Assembly (NCBI GenBank): GCA_963793645.1 | Contig: CAWCAW010000007.1 | Location: 372,001-436,000, forward strand | Source: CAWCAW01 sp963793645 | GTDB lineage: Bacteria > Actinomycetota > Acidimicrobiia > Acidimicrobiales > UBA8190 | Direction of reading: 5' to 3' | Length of the DNA stretch: 64,000 nt | Shown here: piece after piece, positions 17,893 through 27,150 of the stretch | Layout of the letters: each line of letters opens with the position of its first letter | Numbering within the stretch: position 1 is the first letter of the stretch | The notes under the pieces: generated by a model | Told to the model about the DNA's origin: nothing | Databases searched by the model: none | Seen by the model: only the letters and a program-made list of their open reading frames with translations | Translations under genes and position numbers: made by a program

Positions 17893-18918
17893 TCACCCCT
17901 GGCTGGCGGGGTCAGGCCGGGGAAGGCCTTTGCCCAAAAGGCCAGCCATGTAGTCCACACCGACCTTGTCCCGGAAGCTCCTCACGGTGAAGCCGATGAC
18001 CAACGACGTGCCGCGAGCACGAGCGGTGGCCGAACGAGGCAATGAGAACAGTGGGCCCATCTCGCCGAAATAGTCACCGGGCTGGGCCACCCGCAAGACC
18101 TCTTCGTTGTTGTCCGGATGACTGCGCACGAGCTCGATCTCGCCCGCTTCGACCATGAAGATGCGGTTTCCCCGACTGCCTTGCTCGAAGAGCACCTCGC
18201 CGTCGTTGAGGTTGTACACCTTGGGCTCGAGCTCCTCGTCGACGAAACGCGGCACCAGCTCCACGACGTGGTCGGCCAGGGGCATCAGACGATCGTCGTG
18301 GGTGGCCACGACGACGACCCGGCCTTCGGAGGCAAGCTCACCAATGAGAAGGAGTACCTCTTCGACTTGGATGTAGTCGAGATGGGCAGTGGGCTCGTCG
18401 GCCAGGATGAGCGGGGGATCAAGTGCGAGGGCCCGCGCGATGGCCACGCGTTGTTGCTGGCCTCCTGACATGTCCCCGGGGTGATGCTGCATGCGATGCC
18501 CCAAACCCACGCGCGTCAGCAGCTTTTCGGCGCGCTGGCGGGCCACCGGTCCCTTGACGCCGGCAGCCCACAACGGAGCGGCCACGTTGTCGAGCGCCGA
18601 GAGGCTGGCGATGAGGTTGAACGCCTGGAACACGACGCCGACGTCGTGGCGTCGGTAGGCGGTCAACGGGGCGCCCTCGAGCGTGGTGATGTCCCGGTTG
18701 CCAAAGGTGATCGAGCCGCTGGTGGGCTTGAGGATGCCGGCCAGGCACGACAGCAGGGTCGTCTTCCCGCAGCCGCTCGGCCCGAGCAACAGAGCCAATG
18801 AGCCCGGACCGACCTGCATGCACAGGCGATCGAGCGGTCTGATGACGTAATCACCGCTGGCGTACTCGACGGTCAAGTCGGTGACGACGAGCTCGCTACG
18901 GGCCGAGGCGTCGGGCAT
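17893..18918 (-). CDS. ABC transporter ATPase fused to a cyclic-nucleotide-binding domain
   Basis: A 341-residue cytosolic ATPase of the MacB/LolD class. Residues 1-230 are the ABC domain (Walker A GPSGCGKT at 46-53, signature MSGGQQQR at 150-157, Walker B LILADEPTAHLD). Residues 235-320 form a Crp-type cNMP-binding domain whose phosphate-binding cassette keeps the key Glu (FGEMG, 284-288) and Arg (PRSATARA, Arg295). The same fusion is known in mycobacterial GlnQ (Rv2564) and Rv0073, whose partner permeases are close in size to the neighbour here. The ATG overlaps the permease stop (ATGA). Substrate unknown; the mycobacterial glutamine annotation is old and weakly founded. Regulation by cAMP is inference. 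Confidence 0.9.
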   Translation of the reverse strand: MPDASARSELVVTDLTVEYASGDYVIRPLDRLCMQVGPGSLALLLGPSGCGKTTLLSCLAGILKPTSGSITFGNRDITTLEGAPLTAYRRHDVGVVFQAFNLIASLSALDNVAAPLWAAGVKGPVARQRAEKLLTRVGLGHRMQHHPGDMSGGQQQRVAIARALALDPPLILADEPTAHLDYIQVEEVLLLIGELASEGRVVVVATHDDRLMPLADHVVELVPRFVDEELEPKVYNLNDGEVLFEQGSRGNRIFMVEAGEIELVRSHPDNNEEVLRVAQPGDYFGEMGPLFSLPRSATARARGTSLVIGFTVRSFRDKVGVDYMAGLLGKGLPRPDPASQG

Positions 18919-19967
18919 CACGGGCCTCCGAAGGCCATGGCCGGCTCGACGGCTACGGCCCGACGAAGCCCAGCCGTGCTGGCCAGGAGCCCGAGCACGA
19001 TGGCGACTCCAGGCAAGGCCAGCATCGACCACAACGGGATGACCACGAGGATGGGAAAGACGGGGGCAAGGACATTGGCAAGCACCGCCGCGATGACGGC
19101 CGCCGCCAAGGAGATGACCACGGCTTGGAGTCCGAGGTTGACCATGAGTTGGCCGTTGGACCCTCCGGTCGCCTTGATGACGGCGAAGTCCCTCGTCTTT
19201 TCTAGGGCCGAGACGTAGATCACCGATCCGATGATGGACGCCGCGATGAGCCACAAGAAGATCTCGATGAACGCCACCACCTGCTGCGCCTGAGCCAACG
19301 GGCGCACCATGTCCGCCTTGACCTGGCTCGAGTTGAGGAGCTGATAGCCGGCCGGCGCCGTGGCGGGGACTCCCCTCGTAAGCACGGCGGTGACCAGTGG
19401 CTGACCCTCGAACAAGAGCTCTTGGGCCGCTCGCACCGTGACGAAGATGCTCGGTATGCCCGACAGCAACGTTGAGCGGTGCAACAGACCGACGACGTGA
19501 AAGACCCGGCCCCCCACGGTGATCTGCTTGCCGATGGCGTAGGGGAGGGCGTCGTCCACCATGACCTCGGAGTCGTTGCGAGGTTGCCGGCCTGACACGG
19601 GGGTGGGGGCTCCCACCTTGCCCGGCTCCACCCCGAACAGGTTGACGTCGGCGGGATCGGACTGCGAGCCAATGGCCTGCAGTCCGTAGATCAGGCCGGC
19701 CGCCTGGCGGACACCGGGCAGCTGCCCGACGGTGTTGACGGCTGACTGCGGGATGGGAAGTCCGCTCGTGAAGGGGCCGGGGGTATCGGCGTGGACGACC
19801 CAGCTACTGGCGTCAAGGGCATGCAGCGCGTTGTCCGCCTCGACCCCGAAGCTCCCCTCCAGTCCGGCGAGCACCAGCGCCATGGTGAACACGAGAGACA
19901 CCCCGAGCATGGAGATCACAAGCCGCCGCCGGCGCCACTGCAAGTCCTTGAGTGCGATTCTCCACAT
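18918..19967 (-). CDS. FtsX/MacB-like ABC transporter permease
   Basis: A 349-residue membrane protein. An N-terminal transmembrane helix (about 18-38) is followed by a roughly 200-residue extracellular MacB-type periplasmic core domain, then three C-terminal helices (about 235-340) containing the FtsX motif region EKTRDFAVIKATGG. This is the four-helix MacB topology used in mechanotransmission or lipoprotein export rather than solute channels. A GGAGTG ribosome-binding site lies 6 bases before the ATG. It is translationally coupled to the cNMP-domain ATPase. Length and pairing match the mycobacterial Rv2563/Rv2564 type. Confidence 0.9.
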   Translation of the reverse strand: MWRIALKDLQWRRRRLVISMLGVSLVFTMALVLAGLEGSFGVEADNALHALDASSWVVHADTPGPFTSGLPIPQSAVNTVGQLPGVRQAAGLIYGLQAIGSQSDPADVNLFGVEPGKVGAPTPVSGRQPRNDSEVMVDDALPYAIGKQITVGGRVFHVVGLLHRSTLLSGIPSIFVTVRAAQELLFEGQPLVTAVLTRGVPATAPAGYQLLNSSQVKADMVRPLAQAQQVVAFIEIFLWLIAASIIGSVIYVSALEKTRDFAVIKATGGSNGQLMVNLGLQAVVISLAAAVIAAVLANVLAPVFPILVVIPLWSMLALPGVAIVLGLLASTAGLRRAVAVEPAMAFGGP

Positions 19968-20093
19968 CGTTCACTCCGCAAGAATGTGAGAGCGCATCGG
20001 GTGTTGCGGGTGGTATGACAGTAACCGGCATATGACGACGTCGCCCTCGATTCGGTCGAGGACACCAACCGCCAACATCTGAGGGGTGGTCGG

Positions 20094-20099
20094 TAGGGT
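20094..20099 (+). promoter_or_regulatory. -10 box for leaderless glycosyltransferase mRNA
   Basis: TAGGGT, 7 bases before the GTG at 20107. It is used here to decide the start among several in-frame candidates. Confidence 0.45.
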
Positions 20100-20106
20100 C
20101 TTCGAG

Positions 20107-22077
20107 GTGCAGGAGGCAACCGGCCCGACGCTCTCCTGCCCAGCGGCGCCGATGCGACGCGGCCTGGCTCGTCGGCTCCTGTTTTGGCGTTCCCCCGACG
20201 ACCAACCGCGCTGGGCCCGACCCACCCTCCTCGCCCTCGCCGCGTTGGCCGGCTTCTCCTACGGGTGGGGGATGGGGAACTTCCCCATGGAGCCGTTCTA
20301 CGGGGCGGCGGTGCGAAGCATGGGGAGCAACTGGAAGGACTTCTTCTTCGCTGCCGTCGACCCCGCCGGCACGGTGTCTCTCGACAAACTCCCCGGCGCG
20401 TTCTGGCTCCAAGCGCTGGCCGTTCGCATCTTCGGCTTTCACTACTGGGCCGTCGCCTTGCCCCAGGTGATGGCCGGCGTGCTGACCGTTCTCGTCCTCT
20501 ATCGCGTCCTTCGTCGCCAGGTTGGGCCCGCCTCCGGCGTGGTGGGAGCGGCGGTGATGGTGGTCACGCCGGTGACGGCTCTGGTGAACAGAGGAAACGT
20601 CTCTGATTCCGTGCTGATCCTGTTGACGGTGCTGGCGGCCGACGCCACCGCACGCGCCGCGGCAACAGGACGGCTACCAAGCCTGTTGATGGCGGGGTTG
20701 TGGGTGGGCCTGGCGTTCCAGACAAAGATGATGCAGGCGTGGTTGATCACTCCCGTGCTCTTCCTCACGTATCTGGTGGCCGCTCCCCCGAGGCTGCGCC
20801 GGCGGCTCGGAGACATTGCCCTGGCCGGGCTGCTCATGGTGATCGTGTCCTTGAGTTGGATGACGGTGGTGACGAGCGTGCCGAGCCACGACCGGCCCTA
20901 TGTCGACGGCACCGTCGACGACTCCGTCTTTGCGCAAGTCTTCGTCTACAACGGGTGGTCCCGGATCGGCATTACCGCCGGTGCCGACACCAGCGTCCAT
21001 GGGGCCCAGCCGTTCCTGGTGGACGGGGCCGACGTCAATGAACGTGTGGGGACGTTCCGCATCGCCGCGTCTCCGTTGCGCCTGTTGCGAGGGTCACTCG
21101 GACGCGACGACGCCTGGCTGTTTCCGGTGGCGCTGCTATCGCTCATCGCCGTGCTCTGGGAGCGTCGATCCAAAGCGCGCCATGACGCGCGGCGCGCCGC
21201 GGTCATTCTTTGGGGCGGCTGGCTGGTGATCCTCACCGCGTTCTTCAGCGGCGGGAAGTTCGTCAACTCCTACTACCTGGCCGCCCTCTCCCCCGCCATC
21301 GCCGCTCTGTGCGCCATGGGGTTGGTGTCGGTGTGGCGTGCCCGCCACACGAGTCGGCTCGCACTCCTCGTCCTGTTCGCGGTCACGCCGCTCACGACCC
21401 TGTATGCGATGGCGCTGGTGCCCCCGGGAGCCGGCGTACGGCGGTGGGCCATCCCCGCCGCCGCCGCCGCCGTGTGCGTGATGGCCGAGATCGCCTTGGC
21501 CATGGCGCTACGCCGTCGCCCACCAGTTGAGGAGGCCGGCGCACGTGCCGGTCGGCTGGCCATTGGCATGGCGGCGGCATCCATGGCGCTCATGCCCGCC
21601 ATCACGACGGGAGTGGTGGTGGCCGATGGGCTGGGGTCGTTCTCAACTCCCTACCAAAGCGCGTCGGTCACTGCTGCCACCACCACGAACGCCGAGGCAT
21701 TCCAAGCTGAAGGCGGCCTGATCGCCGCGCACTATGACCGCCTCTATCGCGGCAATCAGATCGTCGAGGCTGACGACACCGCCGCGTTGGCCGCCCCCTC
21801 CATCATGGTGACAGGCCGAGAGTTCCTGCCCATTGGGGGCTACTTCGGGGTCAACCCGTCACCAAGCCTCGCCCGGTTACAACACTTGGTGGGCACCGGC
21901 CAGTTGCGGAGCTTCCTCATTCCCATTGCACCCAAGGGACATGACCCCCGCACGTTGTGGGTCGCCACCCACTGCATGTTGGCAACGAGCCGGCCCGCGG
22001 CCGGAGGCGCCACGCTCGCGTACTACAACTGTGCGGCCACGGCCCAACGTGCCGGGGGGTTTTCACCGGTGCCTTAG
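20107..22077 (+). CDS. Membrane glycosyltransferase, GT39/ArnT-like (PMT_2)
   Basis: About 656 residues with about 12 predicted transmembrane helices. The first extracytoplasmic loop carries the conserved block GNFPMEPFYGAAVRSMG and KDFFFAAVDPAGTVSLDKLPG, characteristic of the actinobacterial YkcB/ArnT-like mannosyltransferase group that transfers sugars from polyprenyl-phosphate donors. A C-terminal extracytoplasmic domain (about 530-640) follows. Start choice: GTG at 20107 behind a TAGGGT -10; GTG at 20086 and ATG at 20152 are alternatives. It is divergent from the ABC exporter and upstream of the dinG-like gene. Donor and acceptor are unknown; a cell-wall or protein glycosylation role is family inference. 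Confidence 0.85.
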   Translation: MQEATGPTLSCPAAPMRRGLARRLLFWRSPDDQPRWARPTLLALAALAGFSYGWGMGNFPMEPFYGAAVRSMGSNWKDFFFAAVDPAGTVSLDKLPGAFWLQALAVRIFGFHYWAVALPQVMAGVLTVLVLYRVLRRQVGPASGVVGAAVMVVTPVTALVNRGNVSDSVLILLTVLAADATARAAATGRLPSLLMAGLWVGLAFQTKMMQAWLITPVLFLTYLVAAPPRLRRRLGDIALAGLLMVIVSLSWMTVVTSVPSHDRPYVDGTVDDSVFAQVFVYNGWSRIGITAGADTSVHGAQPFLVDGADVNERVGTFRIAASPLRLLRGSLGRDDAWLFPVALLSLIAVLWERRSKARHDARRAAVILWGGWLVILTAFFSGGKFVNSYYLAALSPAIAALCAMGLVSVWRARHTSRLALLVLFAVTPLTTLYAMALVPPGAGVRRWAIPAAAAAVCVMAEIALAMALRRRPPVEEAGARAGRLAIGMAAASMALMPAITTGVVVADGLGSFSTPYQSASVTAATTTNAEAFQAEGGLIAAHYDRLYRGNQIVEADDTAALAAPSIMVTGREFLPIGGYFGVNPSPSLARLQHLVGTGQLRSFLIPIAPKGHDPRTLWVATHCMLATSRPAAGGATLAYYNCAATAQRAGGFSPVP

Positions 22078-22105
22078 GGCGGACTGCGGTGTCAGAGCCG
22101 CCCTG

Positions 22106-22111
22106 TAGCGT
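22106..22111 (+). promoter_or_regulatory. -10 box for leaderless dinG-like gene
   Basis: TAGCGT, 6 bases before the GTG at 22118. Confidence 0.5.
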
Positions 22112-22117
22112 CGAACC

Positions 22118-24250
22118 GTGAGTGAGCGTCGTCAGGAAGTAGCCGAGCTGCTCGGTCACGTCGCCTCGGCCTTGCCCGGCGGAGGCGAAGATCGACCTGG
22201 GCAGCTCGCCATGGCCCAAGAGGTGGACAGGGCCATCGCCGAGCACCGTCATCTGGTGGTCCAGGCCGGCACGGGCACAGGCAAGTCCTTGGGCTATCTC
22301 GTTCCCGTGCTTCGCTCCGGGGTCACCGCTGTCATCGCCACTGCCACCAAGGCGCTGCAGGACCAGCTGGCCACCAACGACCTTCCCTTTCTCGCCGCGC
22401 AGCTCGGGCCGCAGCGTCCCTTTTCGTTTGCCGTCCTCAAAGGACGCTCCAACTACGTCTGCCGCCAGAAGGTGGCCGAGATGACGAGCCCCGAGGTGGC
22501 GAGCCCCGACGGCGACATCGAAGAGCCCGCCATGGCCGTGGCCGCCACGCTGTTCCCCGACGAGAGTGACGACATGAGCGGTGACGGCCGGGGCACAGCA
22601 CGCGACATCCGGCGCGACACTCGGCGCGACCCAGGACACAACACGCGGCGCCTCCCCGATCCCGACGGGCTCGCCGGCCAGGCGCAGCGGATCATCGCCT
22701 GGTCCGACACGGTCCAAAGCGGTGATCGCGCCGAGCTCGACTTCGAACCCCATGCGCGGGTGTGGGCCATGTTGTCGGTCAACGCCCGAGAATGTCCGGG
22801 CGCCTATCGGTGTCCCTCAGGCGGCAATTGCTTCGCCGAAAAAGCGAGGGACCGCGCTGCAGCGGCGGACGTGGTCGTCGTCAACACCCACCTCTACGCC
22901 ACCCATGTCAAAAGCGGCGGGACCGTACTCCCCGACCACCGGGTCGTGGTCTTCGACGAGGCCCACGCCGTGGAAGACATCATGACGGCGGGACTGGGCG
23001 TCGAGCTCGCCGCCGGGCGCTTTCGGGGCCTGGCCCAGTCGGCCCGGGGCCTGCTCCCCGCCGACGAAGGCGGGCTCATCGACGGGCTCGTGGAGACCGC
23101 CGATCACCTCGACGCCGTGTTGCAACCGCTGGGTGGCCAGCGCGTGCTCGGCCCCGAAGAGCCCGCCGGAGGCCGAGGAGCCTCCGATGTGGCGGCCGCC
23201 TCCGACGAGCTGCGCCAGTTGCTGGGCTTGGCGCGCGGCAGGATCGCCGCGGTCATCGGTGCCTTGGTGCGCGTCGGTGCCGCCGACGGTGGCGGCACCG
23301 AGTCCGAGGGCGGTAGTGGTCCCGGTTCGGCCGGGGCGCGCGCCATGTTGGCGGCCGGGCACGTGGCCGACGACCTTGATGTCGTGATCCACGTCGATGA
23401 TGACCAGGTGGCGTGGGTGGAGGCGTCCGGTCCCAGCGGCCGGGTGCGGACGCTACGAGTGGCCCCCATCGACGTCGGCCCCGTGCTGGCGCGAGACCTG
23501 TGGCCCGAGGTCACCGCCGTGCTCACGTCGGCCACGGTGCCACCGCTGCTCGAATCGCAGCTCGGTTTGCCGGCGGCTGAGACCGATCGCGTCGACGTGG
23601 GCAGCCCCTTTCCCTTTGAACGCAACGCACTGCTCTACTCCGCGGCCAGTCTCCCCGACCCTCGCCGCGCCGGGGCTGAAGCCGCCCAGCACGCCGAGCT
23701 CGCCGAGTTGGTGCGGGCGGCGGGAGGACGCACGCTGGCCCTGTTCACGAGCTGGCGGGCCATGCAGGCCGCCGCTGATGCATTGAGCCCGGTGTTGCCC
23801 TATCGAGTGTTGACCCAGAACGAATTACCCAAGCTTCGACTGCTCGAGGCGTTCTCCGTCGACGAGTCAACATGCTTGTTCGCCACCATGTCGTTCTGGC
23901 AGGGCGTCGATGTCCCGGGCCCGACCCTCAGCTTGGTGGTGATGGACAAGCTCCCTTTCGCTCGTCCCGATGACCCGCTCATCGGTGCACGGCGCCGACG
24001 GGCCGGAGATGATGCCTTTCGTCTCGTCGACGTACCCCGAGCCGCCACCCTTCTCGCCCAGGGCGCCGGGCGGCTCATCCGCAGCGCCACCGACACCGGT
24101 GTCGTCGCTGTGCTCGATCCTCGCCTGGCGACATCGGGCTATGGCGCCACGCTGCGCCGCAGCCTGCCCCCCATGCGATTCACCACCCGACAAGGTGAAG
24201 TGATCGCATTCTTGGAAGCCATCGCCGCGGCGCGTGGCGACGGTCAGTAA
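22118..24250 (+). CDS. dinG: DinG-family ATP-dependent DNA helicase
   Basis: A 710-residue superfamily 2 helicase of the XPD/DinG group. Walker A is QAGTGTGKS (about 49-57) and the DEAH box is VVVFDEAHAVED (about 287). Four cysteines between motifs I and II (NYVCRQ, ECPG, YRCPSGGNC) are placed as in the [4Fe-4S] cluster of XPD/DinG. C-terminal helicase motifs include MSFWQGVDVPG and a QGAGRLIRS motif VI. The family unwinds 5'-to-3' and clears R-loops or D-loops in repair. There is no exonuclease domain. The start is GTG with a -10 box 6 bases upstream. Its stop overlaps the convergent era stop by 7 bases. Confidence 0.9.
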   Translation: MSERRQEVAELLGHVASALPGGGEDRPGQLAMAQEVDRAIAEHRHLVVQAGTGTGKSLGYLVPVLRSGVTAVIATATKALQDQLATNDLPFLAAQLGPQRPFSFAVLKGRSNYVCRQKVAEMTSPEVASPDGDIEEPAMAVAATLFPDESDDMSGDGRGTARDIRRDTRRDPGHNTRRLPDPDGLAGQAQRIIAWSDTVQSGDRAELDFEPHARVWAMLSVNARECPGAYRCPSGGNCFAEKARDRAAAADVVVVNTHLYATHVKSGGTVLPDHRVVVFDEAHAVEDIMTAGLGVELAAGRFRGLAQSARGLLPADEGGLIDGLVETADHLDAVLQPLGGQRVLGPEEPAGGRGASDVAAASDELRQLLGLARGRIAAVIGALVRVGAADGGGTESEGGSGPGSAGARAMLAAGHVADDLDVVIHVDDDQVAWVEASGPSGRVRTLRVAPIDVGPVLARDLWPEVTAVLTSATVPPLLESQLGLPAAETDRVDVGSPFPFERNALLYSAASLPDPRRAGAEAAQHAELAELVRAAGGRTLALFTSWRAMQAAADALSPVLPYRVLTQNELPKLRLLEAFSVDESTCLFATMSFWQGVDVPGPTLSLVVMDKLPFARPDDPLIGARRRRAGDDAFRLVDVPRAATLLAQGAGRLIRSATDTGVVAVLDPRLATSGYGATLRRSLPPMRFTTRQGEVIAFLEAIAAARGDGQ

Positions 24251-25209
24251 CCGAGTCGCTCGATCGCTTCACGGCGCTGCTGCCAGCGCTTCTCCACGGT
24301 GACGTGCAGCTCGATGTACGCACCTTCGGGCATTTGCGCACGCACGGCAGTACCCACCTCTTTGAGCATGGCGCCGCCTTTGCCGATGACCATTCCCTTT
24401 TGCGATTCGCGCTCGACAATGATCTCGACGCGCACCTTGGGCCATTCCCATTCGACCACCCGGCACGCAATGGAATGGGGGAGCTCTTCGCGCACGTGCG
24501 CCAGGAGCTGCTCACGCACGAGCTCAGCCACCCAGAACGCTTCGGCAACGTCGCTCACCATGTCGGGCGGAAAGTAGGGAGGGCCTTCAGGCAAGAGGCC
24601 GATCACCGCGTCCACCAAGGCATCGACCCCCTGGCCGGTCGACGCCGACACCGGGAAATACTCCACCCCGAGATCGTCAGCGGCGTCACCCGGCTCTGGG
24701 TTACCTGACATGGGGGCGAGAGCGCTTTCGATCACGTTATGGGCGCCGGCCAGTTGCTCGAGGACCTGGGCGGAACTGGCCGCGTCGACCTTGTTCACCA
24801 CCACCAGCAATCGGCTCAACTCACCGCCCTTGTCGTGGGCGGTGACACCGGCGACCCGAGCAGTGGCGGCGGCACGCGACAACACGAGCCGGTCACCGGG
24901 ACCGATGGGAGCGGTGGCGTCGATGACAGGAACGATGACATCGACATCGCCGAGGGCTTCGGCCACGTGCTCGTTCAAGCGCTTGCCGAGGGCGGTGCGG
25001 GGACGGTGCAGACCCGGCGTGTCGACGAACACGGCTTGAATCCCGGGCCGATGCAGCACGCCGCGCACCGAACGCCGGGTGGTGTTGGGCCGCGGCGAGG
25101 TGATGGTCACCTTGGTGCCGAGGATCTGGTTGACGAGTGTCGACTTGCCGACGTTGGGTCGCCCCACCACCGTGACGAACCCCGAGCGCAGAGATGTTTT
25201 GCTGTCCAT
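24244..25209 (-). CDS. era: GTPase Era
   Basis: A 321-residue ribosome-assembly GTPase that binds 16S rRNA through a C-terminal KH domain. G1 GRPNVGKST (residues 16-24), G3 DTPGLH, G4 NKVD, and the KH GxxG loop in MVIGKGGAML are all present. The G4 region contains a short insertion (VAGVTAHDKGGELSRL) compared with E. coli. It starts 7 bases after corC, in the order phoH-ybeY-corC-era typical of bacteria. Confidence 0.96.
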   Translation of the reverse strand: MDSKTSLRSGFVTVVGRPNVGKSTLVNQILGTKVTITSPRPNTTRRSVRGVLHRPGIQAVFVDTPGLHRPRTALGKRLNEHVAEALGDVDVIVPVIDATAPIGPGDRLVLSRAAATARVAGVTAHDKGGELSRLLVVVNKVDAASSAQVLEQLAGAHNVIESALAPMSGNPEPGDAADDLGVEYFPVSASTGQGVDALVDAVIGLLPEGPPYFPPDMVSDVAEAFWVAELVREQLLAHVREELPHSIACRVVEWEWPKVRVEIIVERESQKGMVIGKGGAMLKEVGTAVRAQMPEGAYIELHVTVEKRWQQRREAIERLGY

Positions 25210-25216
25210 GGTCCGC

Positions 25217-26611
25217 TCAGCGACGGCGAAGCGGAGCGCGCTCGTCGGCCACCTCGGGTGCAGACCGTGCCGACCGGCGCGGACGCGTCTCTTGCTCAGT
25301 CTCTGCGCCGCCGTCGGGCGGGGGGGCCATGGGCACGATGCGGATGCGGCCGATGCGATTGCCCTCCACCCGCTCGGCTACGAGACGGATGCCGTCGACC
25401 ACGACGGACTCCCCTTCGGTAGGGATTCGTCCCAATACATTGGTGAGCAGTCCCCCCACGCTGTCCCATTCGCCTTCGGGCAGCTGGGCGTCGACGAGGT
25501 CTTCGAGCTCATCGACGGGCAGACGCGACGACACCGAGATGTCCCCGTTGGCGAGATGCTGCACGGGGGGCTCCTCCACGTCGTACTCGTCGACGATCTC
25601 CCCGACGAGCTCCTCGATGAGGTCCTCGAGGGTGACGAGCCCGGCGGTGCCGCCGTATTCGTCGACCACGATGGCCAGGTGGTACTTGAGCTCCTGCATC
25701 TCACGCATGAGGCTCGACACGCGTTTGGTCTCCGGCACGAAGTGCGCGGGGCGCACGTATCCCGACACCGGCTCGTCGCGATGGCCGGCGCGTTCGGCGC
25801 CGATGAGATCCTTGGCGTAGGCCACGCCCTTGACGTCGTCCACGTTGGCCCCGTACGCAGGGAGCCGGGAGTAGCCCACCTCCATCGACAAATCGAGGGC
25901 GTCGGCCACGCTCTGGTCGGCCTCGACCGTCTTCATGTCCGGGCGCGGCACCATCACCTCACGCACGATGGTGTCGCCGAATTCGATGATGGAATGGATG
26001 AGCGCTCGCTCTTCGGTCTCGATGACTTTCTCTTCCAAAGCCACGTCCGCCATGGCGAGCAACTCGGACTCACTCACGCCGCCGCGGCCGCTGCGCTGTC
26101 CCACCAGGAGATTGGCGAGCCCGATGAGCCCGTTGGACAAGACACGCACCGGGGCGAAGCGCACGATGGCCAGCACCACCGGGGCGGCCAACAGCGCCGA
26201 ATGCTCGGGGTTGTGCACGGCCCAGTTCTTCGGGATGGCCTCGGCCAGCACGAAGATGACGACGACTTCGAAGAAGGTGGCGGCCAGGACCCCCAGCGCC
26301 CCGAAGAGCTGATCGGCGAGGATGCCGACCAACGTGGCGGTCACCAGCTGACAAATCAGCACGAGCAGGAGCACAGGGTTCAAGAATCCCTGGGGGTCTT
26401 GCACCAGGCGCACCAGCTGGCGTGCCCCTCGACGCCCGTCGTCCTCGAGCGACATGGCCTTGGCCTTGGAGGTCCGCACCAGGCTGGTCTCCGCCAGTGC
26501 CAGTCCGGCCGATGCCACCAGCAAGACGACCACCACGGCGATGAGGATCCCGTCGGTGGCCTTGAACGATGTCGTGGTCGCCCACCACGCCACCGGCGCC
26601 AAGAGGGTCAT
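25217..26611 (-). CDS. corC: CNNM/CorC-type membrane protein with CBS domains
   Basis: 464 residues. An N-terminal CNNM/DUF21 membrane domain with three to four helices (about 20-190) is followed by a CBS pair (about 215-340; ALDLSMEVGYSRLPAYG, LAIVVDEYGGTAGLVTLEDL) and a C-terminal CorC_HlyC transporter-associated domain (SRLPVDELEDLV onward). The family is linked to Mg2+/Co2+ export or homeostasis. The ATG at 26611 overlaps the ybeY stop as ATGA. The C-terminus ends in a basic low-complexity tail. Confidence 0.92.
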   Translation of the reverse strand: MTLLAPVAWWATTTSFKATDGILIAVVVVLLVASAGLALAETSLVRTSKAKAMSLEDDGRRGARQLVRLVQDPQGFLNPVLLLVLICQLVTATLVGILADQLFGALGVLAATFFEVVVIFVLAEAIPKNWAVHNPEHSALLAAPVVLAIVRFAPVRVLSNGLIGLANLLVGQRSGRGGVSESELLAMADVALEEKVIETEERALIHSIIEFGDTIVREVMVPRPDMKTVEADQSVADALDLSMEVGYSRLPAYGANVDDVKGVAYAKDLIGAERAGHRDEPVSGYVRPAHFVPETKRVSSLMREMQELKYHLAIVVDEYGGTAGLVTLEDLIEELVGEIVDEYDVEEPPVQHLANGDISVSSRLPVDELEDLVDAQLPEGEWDSVGGLLTNVLGRIPTEGESVVVDGIRLVAERVEGNRIGRIRIVPMAPPPDGGAETEQETRPRRSARSAPEVADERAPLRRR

Positions 26612-27150
26612 GGGCTTTTGTGCTCCGGCTGGTGGAAGCGGGCCAGCAGTTCCTGCTCGCGCCTCTCCATGCGCTGCGCATCGGCGTCTTCCCCGTGGTC
26701 CATGCCCAGAAGGTGCAGCAACCCGTGCACCACCAGCAGGGCCACCTCGTCCTCGAAGGTGACCTCGTGGTCCACGGCGTGACGGGCGGCCACGCTGGGA
26801 CACACCACCACGTCGCCTAACAACACCGGGATGCCGTACTCATCGGAGGGCAAACCGCCGCCGGGCCCCGGTCCGCCCTCGTCGGGTGAGCGCCCCCCTC
26901 GATCCAGCTCCTCGTCGATGGGAAAGGCCAGCACGTCGGTCGGTCCGCTGATCCCCATGAATCGCTCGTGGAGCTCGGCGATGGTGGCCTCGTCCACGAA
27001 GAGCAACGAGACCTCGATGTCGTCGCGCACACCCTCGGCCACCAGCACGTTGCGGGCGAGCCCGGCCATAGCTTCGACGTCGACGGCGCGCTCGGACTGC
27101 TCGTCGGCGACGAAGACGTCAGCGCCCACGAGCCCGGTCCCGGCGGTCAT
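26608..27150 (-). CDS. ybeY: Endoribonuclease YbeY
   Basis: A 180-residue zinc metalloprotein acting in 16S rRNA 3' maturation and ribosome quality control. The catalytic motif HGLLHLLGMDH (three His) is intact, preceded by GPTDVLAFPID. A Gly/Pro-rich insertion (GGRSPDEGGPGPGGG) lies between the two halves, and a C-terminal helix carries RMERREQELL. The ATG at 27150 lies inside the phoH 3' end (32-base overlap), and the stop overlaps corC, so it is translationally coupled on both sides. Confidence 0.94.
   Translation of the reverse strand: MTAGTGLVGADVFVADEQSERAVDVEAMAGLARNVLVAEGVRDDIEVSLLFVDEATIAELHERFMGISGPTDVLAFPIDEELDRGGRSPDEGGPGPGGGLPSDEYGIPVLLGDVVVCPSVAARHAVDHEVTFEDEVALLVVHGLLHLLGMDHGEDADAQRMERREQELLARFHQPEHKSP

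Noticed and set aside
17868..17894. Inverted repeat GACCTCC/GGAGGTC as terminator of the cNMP-domain ATPase gene
   Set aside because: It overlaps the stop codon, the loop is 13 bases and there is no U-tract, so it is too weak to list as a feature.
25079..26782. 567-codon plus-strand frame opposite corC
   Set aside because: His/Asp-rich antisense shadow; the minus strand encodes clear CNNM and CBS domains.
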